DNA of 36,308 nt from Gracilariopsis chorda (lineage: Eukaryota; Rhodophyta; Florideophyceae; Gracilariales; Gracilariaceae), in NCBI GenBank assembly GCA_003194525.1, contig NBIV01000402.1, positions 1-36,308 of the forward strand. The letters are read 5' to 3'. The notes under the pieces were generated by a model. It saw only the letters and a program-made list of their open reading frames with translations. It searched no databases and was not told where the DNA came from. Shown in pieces: positions 20,122 through 30,283 of the stretch (positions are counted from its first letter, which is position 1; each line of letters begins with the position of its first letter). A program made the translations under genes and the position numbers.

Positions 20122-21864
20122 TCGAGGTGTATAATTCTTTAGAAATGCTCTTCGTAACAGTATCAGCTGCATTGTTTGGGATATTGAACGAGACTAAAAT
20201 CGGATATTTCTCGGGAATTTTATGCCACATGAACAGACGTAATATCTGTTAACAGTGTTTTCTTGGTGGTAGCAGAAGATTGATTTATCACATCAAGTAG
20301 ATTTTTGGAATTGGCAAATATTCTTCGCCGTATGGATCGCTCAAACATTTGTTCCAGATCGTATTTCAATGTATAGGCGTAGTCAAATGCATCAGCAATC
20401 GCATAACATTCTGTTCCTAGTACTTATATCTCAACGCGATGACTGTTGTAGCTTCGATCAGGGATAATGTTGTACTTGTTGTAGATGTTCGCAAATAGCA
20501 CTATATATCCTTGCTGAGAAGTCGTATTGTCCTTGTTAGAGATTGAAGGGTCTGAATGAACCCGTAGATGAATTGATATTTTACCTAAGTAGAGATGACG
20601 AAGTCTTGAGTTTTCTGATTTCCGTTGTTTAGCTCTCTTATTCATCCTGTTAACGATCTTAGCGTTGAAATTCTTCTTCGTAGCTTCTGCTATTTTGGTA
20701 ACGAAGCATGAAACATGTGGATTAGTTTAAACAATCCCAGATAGTTGAGCGGGCTTCGATCAAATTTCTTCAAAGGAATCTCGGTTATCCATTTTTACAA
20801 TCTTATGCAAATATTCTTCCTGGTTTAAATCATACTTTTCTGTTCTGGATACCATTTTCATGCCTGCAAATTTGAATTTGTGACGCGTTCTATCCCGATA
20901 TTCAAAAGATTTCCAGGGTCTTGTTGGTCAATGTCATGAAAGTTTTCGTTCTTGTAATAATCGAGTCATCGACGTACGATCCAGGAAGTCCGGTGAGTGT
21001 TCCCTCAGATCTTTCGAAGAAAGCTGATACATCTTCTTTGATGGGGCTCATCTTCAAATCTTTCTTTACATGTGACATGATCGTTATGTTCTAATAGTGG
21101 CTGACATCAAATAATCCGTAAAGTGGTTTTATTAGAAGAAGCATGTACTCACTTGAAATATTCGTGTCGGGTGGCGGTTTGATTTAAACGTTACTTGCAA
21201 CAATCTGGCGACTTCGTATGTACGCTTAGTTTACATCATGGCTCCATACGGTCCAATTGACCATTGCAGCAATTGATATAATGATTCTTATCTTACCATG
21301 TCTCACAGTTATTGCATTGTGGATTAAGTAGTTTTATTCTTCTTCAGAAAAACCTTGAGCTACTAATCTTGCTTTGTGAACCTTCTCTCTGATTCCTGGC
21401 TTATTTTTTGCAAATACGAAACAAGATCCTGTGATGTTTGCTTGTTGGGGTGGATCGGCTTTCGTAACCACTTTCCACGTTCCTTTCTTCATGGGTCTCT
21501 CTATTTTCTTGTTGTAGGCATCTGAAAACTTCTCGTTGTTTCTTCGAGGGTGTCTAGGGTCCAGTACTACGGTAATGTATAGGGGGTTAAATCCATCTAC
21601 ATAAGACGGCATGGTATAGTGGCCGAAAACAGTCGTAAGTGGATGACCGAAACTGATCGGGCAACATTGTGGCGAACGTGGCAAGTGCCGCGTGTGGGAA
21701 TATTCCGCAGAAGAAGGGTCTGCTGTTATTGGATGAGGTACCAATGTTTTCGTAGAGTGGTACCTAATACTTTTTATTGTTTTGAAGAATAGATAGGGTA
21801 TTGCATGGCACGCAGCAGGGCTACTGGGGATTGGCGGGCTGCGGGCAGTGTTTCTGTGGCGCAC
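20122..21864 (-). pseudogene. Ty1/copia polyprotein remnant (reverse transcriptase and RNase H)
   Basis: Reading leftward, the RT start is clear in the open frame 21,600-21,334 (IERPMKKGTWKVV, then ITGSCFVFAKNKPG and HKARLVAQGFSEEE). Continuing across many stops and shifts I see IRIIISIAAMVNWTVWSHDV, EYMLLLIKPLYGL, the catalytic box SYVDDSIITR near 20,970 and TLTNKTLEIF. RNase H follows: LRVHSDPSISNKDNTTSQQG at about 20,560, then TECYAIADAFDYAYTLKYDL and the terminal NNAADTVTKS near 20,150, ending in TAA at about 20,122. The order and motifs are those of a copia RVT_2 plus RNase H. Gag, protease and integrase were not found to the right, so the copy is 5'-truncated at about 21.8 kb as well as decayed. 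Confidence 0.85.
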
Positions 21865-22602
21865 CCCGTATCTCTACGTAGCCCACGCGGACAGCGCCTC
21901 CGGCCTCAGTAAATCCAGACGTCATCCCACGAAACGGACTAGTATCTTTTTTTAATTGGCGATACAGAATGCCCACAAGCCTGTTCTACTAACCCGTACG
22001 GTAAATCCGTAGCGGTATATGACAGCCAACCATTTACGCGTGTTCCCTGACCACGCCTGACACAGTTGCAGATCCGGTTTCGCAGCCCTCGACCGCCGTC
22101 TCTTGAGTTCGTCCGTTTGGATCATCAAGTTTATCGTCCGCCCTGGCTTCCTAGGAAAATACTTTACTGACATCTGAGGTACGTCCGCCAGGTCAGCACC
22201 TTACGAAAAGCATTGCGCTTCCCTACATTGATCTTCAGACCTAGAAGATCAATCATGGATCAATAATGAAGTGGAGAACTCCGAAACCCCCACGTCAGAA
22301 AGGTTTGCTGGGCAGAAAAATACTTAGCCCGTAATGGAGTCTCAAACTGCTTTGGCGGCTGTCTTTGACACTGCTCCGGCCTCGCATCAAAGTACCACGA
22401 GTGCCCGTGCACTTTATTTGTCCGACCTTGACAACCCGCCGTCGCTGCTTCGCACAGAAAGTGCAGCAGCTCCTTCTCTCACCCGCCCGGACAGCGAACA
22501 TCTCATTTGCCAACAGCAACCACTGGCGCAGCTGCATCAGCACGCGTTATAAAGATCGGAAATATAGGCTTCGATGGCATGTTGCACTAAATCCGGACCC
22601 AC
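21865..22602. other. no recognisable gene
   Basis: Short frames on both strands without a domain. The junction where the copia remnant ends lies at the left side. Confidence 0.3.
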
Positions 22603-23219
22603 TTGTCTGTATTCTTCCCCGCAAAACTCGAATTAAGGGTCCTGGTAGTGGTTGAAGAGTATCTGGCCGATCAGATGCCCCATATACTGGAGCTACAGGC
22701 AGCCGAGACATTCCGCACGGTCACCGAGGAAATGTTGTCATTCCTTCAGCCAAGCACCGACCACACGGAATTCCAACCAAGTCTGACACATCAGCCGCCG
22801 TCTGGGGGACACAACGTCGCCCGGACACTTTCGAAGTTTCATTCCCACTGGACGGGCACGGCATTGGCCTTCGAGTTCAGTATAGGTATTCCAGAGGGGT
22901 ATGACAGAAGAAAGTCCTGCAAGGTCTACCTGTCGGTAAACCCCATTCAGCCTGATCCAAACGGAGAGCCTGACGATATTAGCTCTGATGACGGGAGCTC
23001 AGACCACGACAGAGGTGGTCCTGGAGGCATTCCATCTGGTTGAATGGCAAAAACCGTAGCAGGAAGAAGACTACCCGCCACATCCGCAGACGTACGGTTG
23101 TCCGGACTCAGAGACAGACCCAACGGAAAAATCAGAACCCGAAGAAGACTTCTCTGATTCGGACAGAGGAGAGAGCGATGACTCGCGGGATACGTATTAC
23201 CGTTTGGGCAAACAGTAGC
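22603..23219 (+). pseudogene. unrecognised protein with acidic C-terminal tail, one frame change
   Basis: The 146-codon frame (22,603-23,043) reads LELRVLVVVEEYLADQMPHI, then LQAAETFRTVTEEMLSFL and later LAFEFSIGIPEGYDRRKSCK, ending in an acidic stretch DDISSDDGSSDHD. After its stop, another frame continues in the same style: EEDYPPHPQTYGC, then DSETDPTEKSEPEEDFSDSD and RGESDDSRDTYYRLGKQ, ending at TAG near 23,217. A frame change around 23,040 would join them. Acidic serine/aspartate tails of this kind occur in many nuclear and retroelement proteins; I recognise no family. A short hairpin follows directly. Confidence 0.35.
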
Positions 23220-23221
23220 TT

Positions 23222-23237
23222 AAGGGGCTAAAGCCCC
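23222..23237. terminator. 7-bp stem hairpin after the acidic-tail frame
   Basis: AGGGGCT-AA-AGCCCCT is a perfect inverted repeat starting within a few bases of the TAG stop. In a eukaryote it is not a classical terminator, so its role is unknown. Confidence 0.3.
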
Positions 23238-23506
23238 TCAAAGACTTGTTTAAGAGGGCGGTTGACTACGTCAGTGTTCTCGGAATGCTAGATAGAGGTG
23301 CTAGATCGCACGTTTCTTAGGCAAAACCTCAAAAATAATACGAAAATGATAGATTCTGCTAGTTTCTGGCGCTTGCCAAGTAAAAAAAAAATTTTTTTGG
23401 AATTCACACTTCCGTATCCTACAGAGCCTTGCCTCACCTGCACTGCACATCGCTAGTTTCAAGTTTGGAGCAAGTTCATTCTCCATTAAAAGCTAGATAC
23501 AGATAT

Positions 23507-23545
23507 CAAAATGGCGCTGGCTACGCAGCGGCCAGCGCCATTTTG
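23507..23545. repeat. perfect 15-bp inverted repeat (hairpin)
   Basis: CAAAATGGCGCTGGC (23,507-23,521) and GCCAGCGCCATTTTG (23,531-23,545) are exact reverse complements around a 9-nt loop. The surrounding sequence is AT-rich and non-coding. Confidence 0.85.
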
Positions 23546-23971
23546 AGCACGCAACCCAAACTAACATTATTATTTCCATCTTTTGAATTTCAAACTTCCT
23601 ACTGCCCTAGTTTGACTTCCAACTCATCCTGAGGAACTCATCTAGGCAGTTTTCTCCCTTCTCATACACCCGAAGCACCGCGCACCAGATTCAAATACCA
23701 CCCATTCAATTATCCTTCTCCCCTTCTAAAATTCTCTCCGTAGTCCTAACAGCCTCAAGTACACTCCTAAACATCACCATTTTTTCTCTCCCTCTCCCCT
23801 CAATCAATGCCTCCTCTTCAACCGACTCCGACCCTCCAATCCTTCTTCGTCCTTCTCCTTCAACCTCTTTCTCACAACACTTGGACCTCCAGGAGTAACC
23901 GAAGACCCTCTCCCGACAGCACCTCCCATCCCATCTTCCCCTCCACCTCCATACATCTTCTTAAATTCATA
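23546..23971. other. pyrimidine-rich gap
   Basis: C/T-rich non-coding sequence with no recognisable gene. Confidence 0.4.
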
Positions 23972-24423
23972 CCTGGCGCTCCATCGTAATTGCAATGGAG
24001 CACCATGACACCTCGGACCACGGACCTCGACCCAAAACGAAGAGAAACATAATCCGTGGCAACCAAGTCAAGAGCGTCTTGCGCATTCTTCGCAACCGCA
24101 TTCGGTGCGTCGGTTTGGGCAATCGCAAACGTCTACCGAACCCGAAGAACAACTTTTTCTTGTTGAACAAAGCACTGGAGCGGTCGTCTCCAACATTGTT
24201 ACCTTTTTTCTTTTGAAGCTCCTGTGATCACGCCTGCTAGGTTCCAAACAGATGGACGTAAGCACTATATATCGTTTTCATGACATCCATTGTCGTCTAC
24301 GTAGCATCCCTGCAATTCCCCTCCCATTTAATTGCATTGCAAAAATAATTTGATAAGTTTATGGTCGAGGACCATGGTTCGAGGGGTCGTGGTGGTCCAT
24401 CGCGAACACGATGGAGCGCCAGG
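23972..24423. mobile_element. candidate ~450-bp foldback/MITE-like element
   Basis: Starts CCTGGCGCTCCATCG (23,972) and ends CGATGGAGCGCCAGG (24,423). The terminal arms of about 61 bp are imperfect inverted copies. The interior has no recognisable gene. I could not confirm a target-site duplication. Confidence 0.45.
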
Positions 24424-24534
24424 ACGCAAAATTTTAAGTAAAATTCATGCCTGGCGCTCCATCGTAATTGCGATGGAGCACCATGACACCTCGGACCACG
24501 GACCTCGACCCAAAACGAAGAGAAATATAATCCG
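24363..24534. repeat. long inverted repeat next to the methyltransferase gene
   Basis: Arm 24,363-24,423 is the reverse complement of 24,450-24,510 over 61 bp with about nine differences, around a 26-nt AT-rich spacer. The right arm belongs to an 85-bp segment (24,450-24,534) that is a near-identical direct copy of 23,972-24,056 (two differences seen). Each right-type copy also contains its own small palindrome, GCTCCATCG facing CGATGGAGC at 24,456-24,479. The segment ends 21 bp before the ATG at 24,556. Confidence 0.8.
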
Positions 24535-24555
24535 GAAGAAACGGGTTCACTCAAG

Positions 24556-26754
24556 ATGCACGGAACCGGAGAAGAGCTTATTGATGCTTATGTTGCAGTT
24601 CGTGATGACTACGCAGCGACTAGGAAAATTTTGGATGAGCCGAGAAGTTTGAAGCACACTGACTTTGTGGAGCTCGCAGTACAAAGTCGCAACGTTCATG
24701 ACTCTGCCAAGAAAATGTTTCTCACTCTCATCGGATCTGATTACATGTCGTATTCGGACTCTGAGCTCCGTAACATGTCTCTCAGAGGCCCTCCACGTCA
24801 ACTCTATCTTATGGCAAGAGTGGTGGACCGTGAAGAAGGCAGGCGTGTAAAGGACTTTTGGAAAGTTTATTATAAAAGGGAAGGGCTTAAAGGAACTCCC
24901 CGTAACGTGTTGCTATCTGTCTTTTGCAATTCCCATGTTCTGGGAGCAACCAAGAAATCTTCCGCTTTCCACACGGATCCTTGCACCGACTTTGAAATAG
25001 TCATTGGGTTGTCTATGGCGCAACAGATTGCCGTGGATAAGAAAGGAAGTGGTAAGAAGAGGAAAAGGGGCATGGCAGCTAAGAAGATCTCAAAATTGAG
25101 TTTGTCGGACATGAACCAGAGTCAGAGAGTCGGGTATGGTGTGCAGCTGGTTACCAGGGCTTGGGATTGGTTCGCCCAATTCCTCGGGTTTCCCAACGTT
25201 GAGGTTATGATCTTGCCTTACATTCGACTCGAATATATCAGTGTAGTCTTCACCGATATCGCACAACGCTCCATGGGCTTCCAACACAAACATTGTTCCA
25301 AACAGTTTGTGGAGGAGAAGAACGTCACCAAAGTAGAAGAAAACGTTACCAAATGGGTATGGAATCTGCCAGACCCAGTGGATACAGTGCTTCGCCTTTG
25401 TGCCAAAGAATACCTTGGTGACCTTTCTAATGTGGTGGTACAAGAGAAACTGTTCGACATCTCTGCTCCCAGCAAATGGGATGCCCTCAAAAGTTTCATC
25501 ATCACGAGAACAAGACTTTTCCCTCTGCGGTTTGAGAGCTTTATTGAATCTCTTGTCACTACGGTTCAAGAGGCCATAAAGCCTCTGAAGCTCATTGCAT
25601 TGCATGGAAGCAATGTCAAAGTACATCAAGCTGTGAAACCAGAGCCCGCAGAAGACGTTGACATCATTATGGAGCCAGTAGAAACTGGTACGGCTGGTGG
25701 TGGGTACGAATGTGCTGAGCGTGTGGAAGGTGGTGATCAGGGGGAGTTGGAAGAAGTAGAAGAGATACAGATGGTAGAGGATGCGGAACGTGGTACTGCG
25801 GAACGAGGTAGTGCACCAAAGGCCACTGAAGGAGTGCAAACAACAGCTTTGTCGCAGAACTTATCGTATGATGTCGAAGGCATGGGGATTCGTGCACCAC
25901 CGTACCCTACGACTTTGGATGATGTGATAGCTTACAAGTATTGTGAGAAGGAGATGTCCCGCAACTTCCGTCTCCACAACTGCAAGTTCGAAAATCTCAT
26001 CGAAGTTGACGACAACAAGTCTGGCGAAAGCGAGGTATCTATTGAAGGAAGGGTACAGTTCGTGCTTTCCGATCCGCCATATGGGACCCGTTCTGAGCGT
26101 CGTTTGGAGAACATCGAACACGATACTCTGACAGAGAAGGGCATGAGCAGGTCAGCGAGGAGGTCGTCAAAGCTTCTACGTCCTGGTGGACATATTATAC
26201 AGTTCAGCTCATGGGATCAGGTACCGTTATGGCGGGATGGGCTACGGAAAGTTACCTACATGGATGAATCTGATACGAAGCGTTACTCCCTTGTCGTCGA
26301 CGAACAGCCCCTCCATTTCGTACGGTCTTTAGGTAATACGACGGGTACCGTTGGGAGAAGAAGTTTCCGGTTGCACCAGACGACAGAATACGCTGTAAAT
26401 GCTCTTCGTCCTGGAGTTCCTTATGCACAACAGCACCGGATGGTCAACAATGAGAACCTCAATTATGTCGCTTCACGATACCCAGCGTATCTTGAAATCA
26501 TGGATCAGGTGCCACCGATGTCAAATAGTGAGATGCTCAGGTGGTCTGTGAAAAACCCGGATGGGAAGTATACGAGGAAGAGGATGCGACCGGAACAAAA
26601 GTGTAGGGCACTGTTGAAAGAGCTGATTTGCAGGTTCAGTCAGCCAGGAGACCTCGTGGTCGACACGTTTGCCGGAAAGTTCTCGACAGCGATGGCGTGC
26701 ATGGAACTGCCCAATCATCGGACGTTTGTGGGGTTTGAACCTGACAAAGCTTGA
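24556..26754 (+). CDS. N6-adenine/N4-cytosine-type amino-methyltransferase, probably TE-encoded
   Basis: ATG at 24,556; 732 codons to TGA at 26,752, and the frame continues beyond (see next entry). Residues 1 to about 360 are an unrecognised region with a basic patch near 165-175 (KKGSGKKRKRGMAAKKI). A low-complexity acidic linker follows at about 370-430. The catalytic domain spans about 480 to the end. Motif IV is DPPY at 506-509 (VLSDPPYGTRSE), followed by SSKLLRPGGHIIQFSSWDQ; the AdoMet motif comes last, at 698-714 (GDLVVDTFAGKFSTAMA), then RTFVGFEPD. IV before I is the beta-class order of PF01555-like DNA amino-methyltransferases. The motif reads FAGKF rather than FxGxG, so the second Gly is replaced. 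It is immediately upstream of a SET gene and downstream of a foldback repeat, suggesting a mobile cassette. The target (DNA versus RNA, A versus C) cannot be read from the sequence. Confidence 0.75.
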   Translation: MHGTGEELIDAYVAVRDDYAATRKILDEPRSLKHTDFVELAVQSRNVHDSAKKMFLTLIGSDYMSYSDSELRNMSLRGPPRQLYLMARVVDREEGRRVKDFWKVYYKREGLKGTPRNVLLSVFCNSHVLGATKKSSAFHTDPCTDFEIVIGLSMAQQIAVDKKGSGKKRKRGMAAKKISKLSLSDMNQSQRVGYGVQLVTRAWDWFAQFLGFPNVEVMILPYIRLEYISVVFTDIAQRSMGFQHKHCSKQFVEEKNVTKVEENVTKWVWNLPDPVDTVLRLCAKEYLGDLSNVVVQEKLFDISAPSKWDALKSFIITRTRLFPLRFESFIESLVTTVQEAIKPLKLIALHGSNVKVHQAVKPEPAEDVDIIMEPVETGTAGGGYECAERVEGGDQGELEEVEEIQMVEDAERGTAERGSAPKATEGVQTTALSQNLSYDVEGMGIRAPPYPTTLDDVIAYKYCEKEMSRNFRLHNCKFENLIEVDDNKSGESEVSIEGRVQFVLSDPPYGTRSERRLENIEHDTLTEKGMSRSARRSSKLLRPGGHIIQFSSWDQVPLWRDGLRKVTYMDESDTKRYSLVVDEQPLHFVRSLGNTTGTVGRRSFRLHQTTEYAVNALRPGVPYAQQHRMVNNENLNYVASRYPAYLEIMDQVPPMSNSEMLRWSVKNPDGKYTRKRMRPEQKCRALLKELICRFSQPGDLVVDTFAGKFSTAMACMELPNHRTFVGFEPDKA

Positions 26755-27051
26755 TTTGAACAAGCCAGGCATGCCGCTATTGTTCGCTTCGCTTCCATAA
26801 TACAGGAAGGACACACGGATATTGAGAAGAGCCAGGAGCTCCGAAAGATGGCTCATTGTGTTTCCTCTGCATTCCCAATGGGAAGAATCAGGCACACCGT
26901 GTTATGGAGAGCCGCCGAAGGATTTCCACCGTACCAAATTCCTCTCCCACAACTTGTCGACTTTCTCTCCACTTTGTGGCAAAGTGAAATTCTAGGGAAG
27001 TTGGGAAGGAAGAAAGAGATGGATGACAGAGAGAGCTACAGGGAAGAATGA
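26752..27051 (+). other. in-phase continuation of the methyltransferase frame past TGA
   Basis: After TGA 26,752-26,754 the same frame stays open for 98 codons: FEQARHAAIVRFASIIQEG, then MAHCVSSAFPMGRIRHTVLW and FPPYQIPLPQLVDFLSTLWQ, ending TGA 27,049-27,051. The stop falls just after VGFEPDKA, where methyltransferases of this class normally continue into a helix, so the full protein was probably 831 residues. The TGA could be a CGA-to-TGA or TGC-to-TGA change, or be read through. The extension's stop overlaps the ATG of the next gene as ATGA. Confidence 0.65.
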
Positions 27052-27695
27052 CACTGGAGAACATGAAGTCTCTATTGGCAATGGAGGCAGTGGAATATGG
27101 GTTGCGAGTGGGCAAATCTACTACTCGTCAGGAAAAGGCTGGTGTTGGAGTGTTTGCAACTCGTCGAATTGCTGCAGGCCAGATAGTTTGCTATTTCTAT
27201 GGGACGTTGGTTTATCATGACCTTTCGAATCGGAAAGAAGTGCACAAGACCTACTGGGAGGGAGTCATGGGTGTGACGAAGGATCGTTTCCAGAAGTATG
27301 CGGTGGAGATAGAAGTCTACGTTCAACAGTTCCAATCACTTCCGCATCGAAAACAGCTGACGAATTGGTATGGAAAACAAGCAAGCCCCATTCTATGGGT
27401 GGTTCCTGCACCTTCTTGTATTGCGGGGTATATGAACGATTCAAAATACTTGGAAGGGGTTAAACTGTTAGATGCCATGGTGGATGGACTTTTGAAAAAA
27501 AGGGAGGCTAATGTGCGAATGAAACGGACATCGGGAGTGGGACGAACACCAGGGGAAATAACGGACTACAAACTTATTAAGATGGAGGCGACAGCCAACA
27601 TAGAGCAAGGACAGGAACTCTTTGCCAGATACGGTGATGTTTATGACGGGCAAACCCATTTGAGTGTGGAGGATGGAACGATAGTCATTGATTAG
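27048..27695 (+). CDS. SET-domain protein methyltransferase
   Basis: ATG 27,048 to TAG 27,695; 215 residues, essentially a lone SET domain. The AdoMet-binding start is KAGVGVFATRRIAAGQIVCY followed by FYGTLVYHDLS (about 29-60). The middle insert is helical and charged. The catalytic end shows IAGYMNDSKYLEG (about 126-138), with MND in place of the classic (R/F)xNHxC, and then YKLIKMEATANIEQGQELF followed by ARYGDVYD (about 176-203), the ELxxxYGxxY signature. No pre-SET or post-SET cysteine cluster is visible. Family role: lysine methylation of histone or other protein. Its start codon overlaps the methyltransferase extension's stop (ATGA), implying one transcript and coupled translation. This frame appears intact. 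Confidence 0.85.
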   Translation: MTLENMKSLLAMEAVEYGLRVGKSTTRQEKAGVGVFATRRIAAGQIVCYFYGTLVYHDLSNRKEVHKTYWEGVMGVTKDRFQKYAVEIEVYVQQFQSLPHRKQLTNWYGKQASPILWVVPAPSCIAGYMNDSKYLEGVKLLDAMVDGLLKKREANVRMKRTSGVGRTPGEITDYKLIKMEATANIEQGQELFARYGDVYDGQTHLSVEDGTIVID

Positions 27696-28293
27696 TTTGT
27701 TGTTATAAACTTTTCTCCACAGCTTGGCTAAACGATGTCGTTTATTATGTGAACGGATGTCTAGCCCTAACTTAGGACAATATTACTTTTCAGTAGAGAT
27801 AGTAGATACAAAGCAATATAGATGTGACACAGAAACGTCCATTTTCGGTACCATCGAGGATCGTATTTTCAAGATTTCACAAAAAGCAAAGATTTTTGTG
27901 CGCATCGGGTGGCGAGATTTTCCCGGAAAACACATGGCGTGCACCAACCCAGAGCGTCACCAGCCACTTTTGCAAGAGTTTTGACTCCAAGAATCGCGCT
28001 GAAGGGAAAGAAGCGAGGCCTAGGAAGGGGTAGTGGGGCGAGTGCCGCTCAGACGCGGCGGAAGGCTATTGAGGAGCGACCCGCGAGTGAAACGAAAGCG
28101 AAATCATGTGTTCCCAGGAGCGGATTATCGGGGAGTAGGTCAGGAGAAGGTGCTTTGAAGAGGGGGGAAGAGATGGGCAAAGAACGTCGGATCGGAGCGC
28201 ACGACGAGTGAGCGTACGACGAGTGAGAATTTGAAGGCTGATGCCCATGCGCATATAGCAGGCGGGAGAGATTCGGTTGGGGGACAGTGATAT
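27696..28293. other. spacer, possible N-terminus of the following frame
   Basis: A K/R-rich frame (27,909-28,211; ALKGKKRGLGRGSGASAAQT, then RRKAIEERPASETKAKS) in a different phase could be the start of the next protein after a frame change. Otherwise nothing is recognised. Confidence 0.3.
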
Positions 28294-30185
28294 ATGCCTG
28301 GGTCGGGTGGTAGAATGGAGGGTAAAAAAGGGTTGGTTGGTCGAAGAACAGAAGAGGTAACTGATCAGGGAGGGTTGAAAGGAAATGCGCTGTTTGAAGA
28401 CCGAAATAAGTGCGAAGATATGCCCGGAAGGAAACAAATAGAAGAGGCAGGTGCGCTGAAGAGAGGTGGGGCCCCAAGTGGAAACCGAGATGTAGGAGAG
28501 GTAAATGTCTCTTTGGAACACAGCGATGGGGACTAAGAGCATCACATTGTGAAGGAGAGATGGGCGAGAGATATGATAAACGAAGGAGTGGGACGCCACT
28601 CTAATTTAAAGGAAACGCGAGAAGTAGAAGAAGTGGTCAGAGCGACGGATGGAATACAGGAAGCATCGACAAGCGGAGACCGTACAAGCACACTCGTGCG
28701 GACGCGAAAGGTGCAAATGGCTGAAAACTTGGAAAGTGATAGAGGACGCAGAATGCCACAGACTCTGGAAGGCATGCGAGAGAGAAAATGAATTGTTCAT
28801 CGGTCGCCAAGTGAACCTGCTGACGAGCGAAGCCTGCCTGTCAATGTTTTGGGAGATGCAGGAAATGACGACATTGGTGTGATTTCTTGATCTTCGTTAG
28901 TTGAGAAGGTCAATATATTGAGGGCAGAACTCGGACAGATCAAAGGTGACCACTGCAGCCTAAAGATGTCGCTGAAGCTGACGCAAGAGGAACTGAAGAG
29001 GATGAGAGAAGAGATGAGCGAGAAGAATATATTGATAGATAGCTTACGAGAATGGATGAAGGTGGGAAGACGGAAAAGAAAGGGATCTGAAGGTGAAAAT
29101 GGCTTGAGAGGGCATAGGAAGTATGTAGTTGATGTGCAAGAGAGTTTTTATGATAGGTTGTTGTACTATACGAAGTTGGAGGTATCTGAGTTTTGTTTTA
29201 CTTCGGAGGGTGTGGAAAGAAACTGGAAGAATCGATGCAAAGTATTGGGGAAGGGAAGAGAGTGGAGTGTGTTTCTCGTCGTAGGAAAGGAAATTGTGCC
29301 TCGATGTCCGTTTGAGATGGCGTCTGAGATGAGGTCGTACACGCATTCGTCGCGAGGAGGAAGTAATGACCAGTTGAAGTACTTGGTTGGCGTTGAGATT
29401 GAGGGGGAAAGATGGCAGTCGATTAGTGATGCGGGTAGGAAGGATCGATGCGTGCGGGAGGTTGTTGCGGACAGGTGTTTGAGGCAACGTATGAAGCAGA
29501 AGTTGAGTGATGTGATTGGGATTCGGAAGCGTGCGGCACCGGACAAAATGATTTCGTTGCTTGGATATGACTTGATCGCCAGACGTGTGAGACCGCGAGA
29601 GGGGACGGGGCTAAACATTGAGTTGAAGAAACAGTTAGAGGAAGCAAAGACGAAGCTGAAGGGGGATGGGGAGGCGAATAGCGGTAGTTTATGTTCTTGG
29701 AGGATGAGAACAATCGAGGATCTTACGTACTCTGGATTTCAGGTTGCTGGTCGGCTTAGGGAGTTTAGTGAAGAGGGCATGTACTTCACGAACGGGGCTG
29801 CGGTGGAAGTGTTGGAATAATTCACGGAATATGAGGTGGGGACGGAAAGGGAGGGAAAGATGGAGTACGTTGATGGGACAGTGATTTATTTGGCTCGTTT
29901 GGATGCGTGGATCGGATTTGTTTTGACAGCAATGTACACAGATATGGGGCGTGGAGGAAGAAGGCAGTTGTTATTTTCTAGTTGTACGGGGAGTATCTTC
30001 GGCTTACGGTGGAGAAAATACTTGGGGTGGCGTGGGAGAGGCTGAGAGAACTACATCATGAAGAATTGGAGAATGAAGGTTGCGATGACTGTTATCCGCG
30101 TTTTATAGCTATGAATGGTAGTAGAGAAGCGAAGGGAGTGCTGTGGATACCTTCGAAACGGAAGATTGCGGAGATGGCGCGCTGA
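28294..30185 (+). pseudogene. long charged/coiled-coil protein frame with stops, function unknown
   Basis: One phase stays open from 28,294 to about 29,970 except for TAA 28,534, TGA 28,789, a TGA near 28,888 and TAA 29,818. A frame change near 29,975 then leads to TGA at 30,185. The N-terminus is Gly/Lys/Glu-rich. A coiled coil follows (VEKVNILRAELGQIKG, then LKLTQEELKRMREEMSEKN) before a globular part with EWSVFLVVGKEIVPRCPFEM, YLVGVEIEGERWQSISDAG and, after the fourth stop, YVDGTVIYLARLDAWIGFVL. The end reads EKILGVAWERLRELHHEELE. So few stops in about 1.7 kb of this composition suggest real ancestry. I recognise no family. It follows the methyltransferase and SET genes on the same strand and converges on a transposase-like gene. 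Confidence 0.4.
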
Positions 30186-30283
30186 ATGAGGGCCATTCTT
30201 GTTTCGCGTGGGATGTTGGAGGACGAATGTGGGATGGAGTACCCGTCGCCGGCGGAGGAAGAGGGGGAGAAGAAAGTTGGGAG

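Noticed and set aside
26752..26754. Selenocysteine codon in the methyltransferase
   Set aside because: No redox context at this position and no SECIS-like element identified; Arg or Cys loss is more likely.
3751..27051. UGA reassigned as a sense codon
   Set aside because: Several frames cross TGA, but TGA also ends frames at natural positions (4,003, 13,444, 17,005, 27,049), so point nonsense mutation is simpler.
28049..29713. Minus-strand Ser/Pro/His-rich frames as the missing C-terminal half of the KDZ-like transposase
   Set aside because: No recognisable catalytic motifs, and the plus-strand phase is open over the same region with better protein-like composition.
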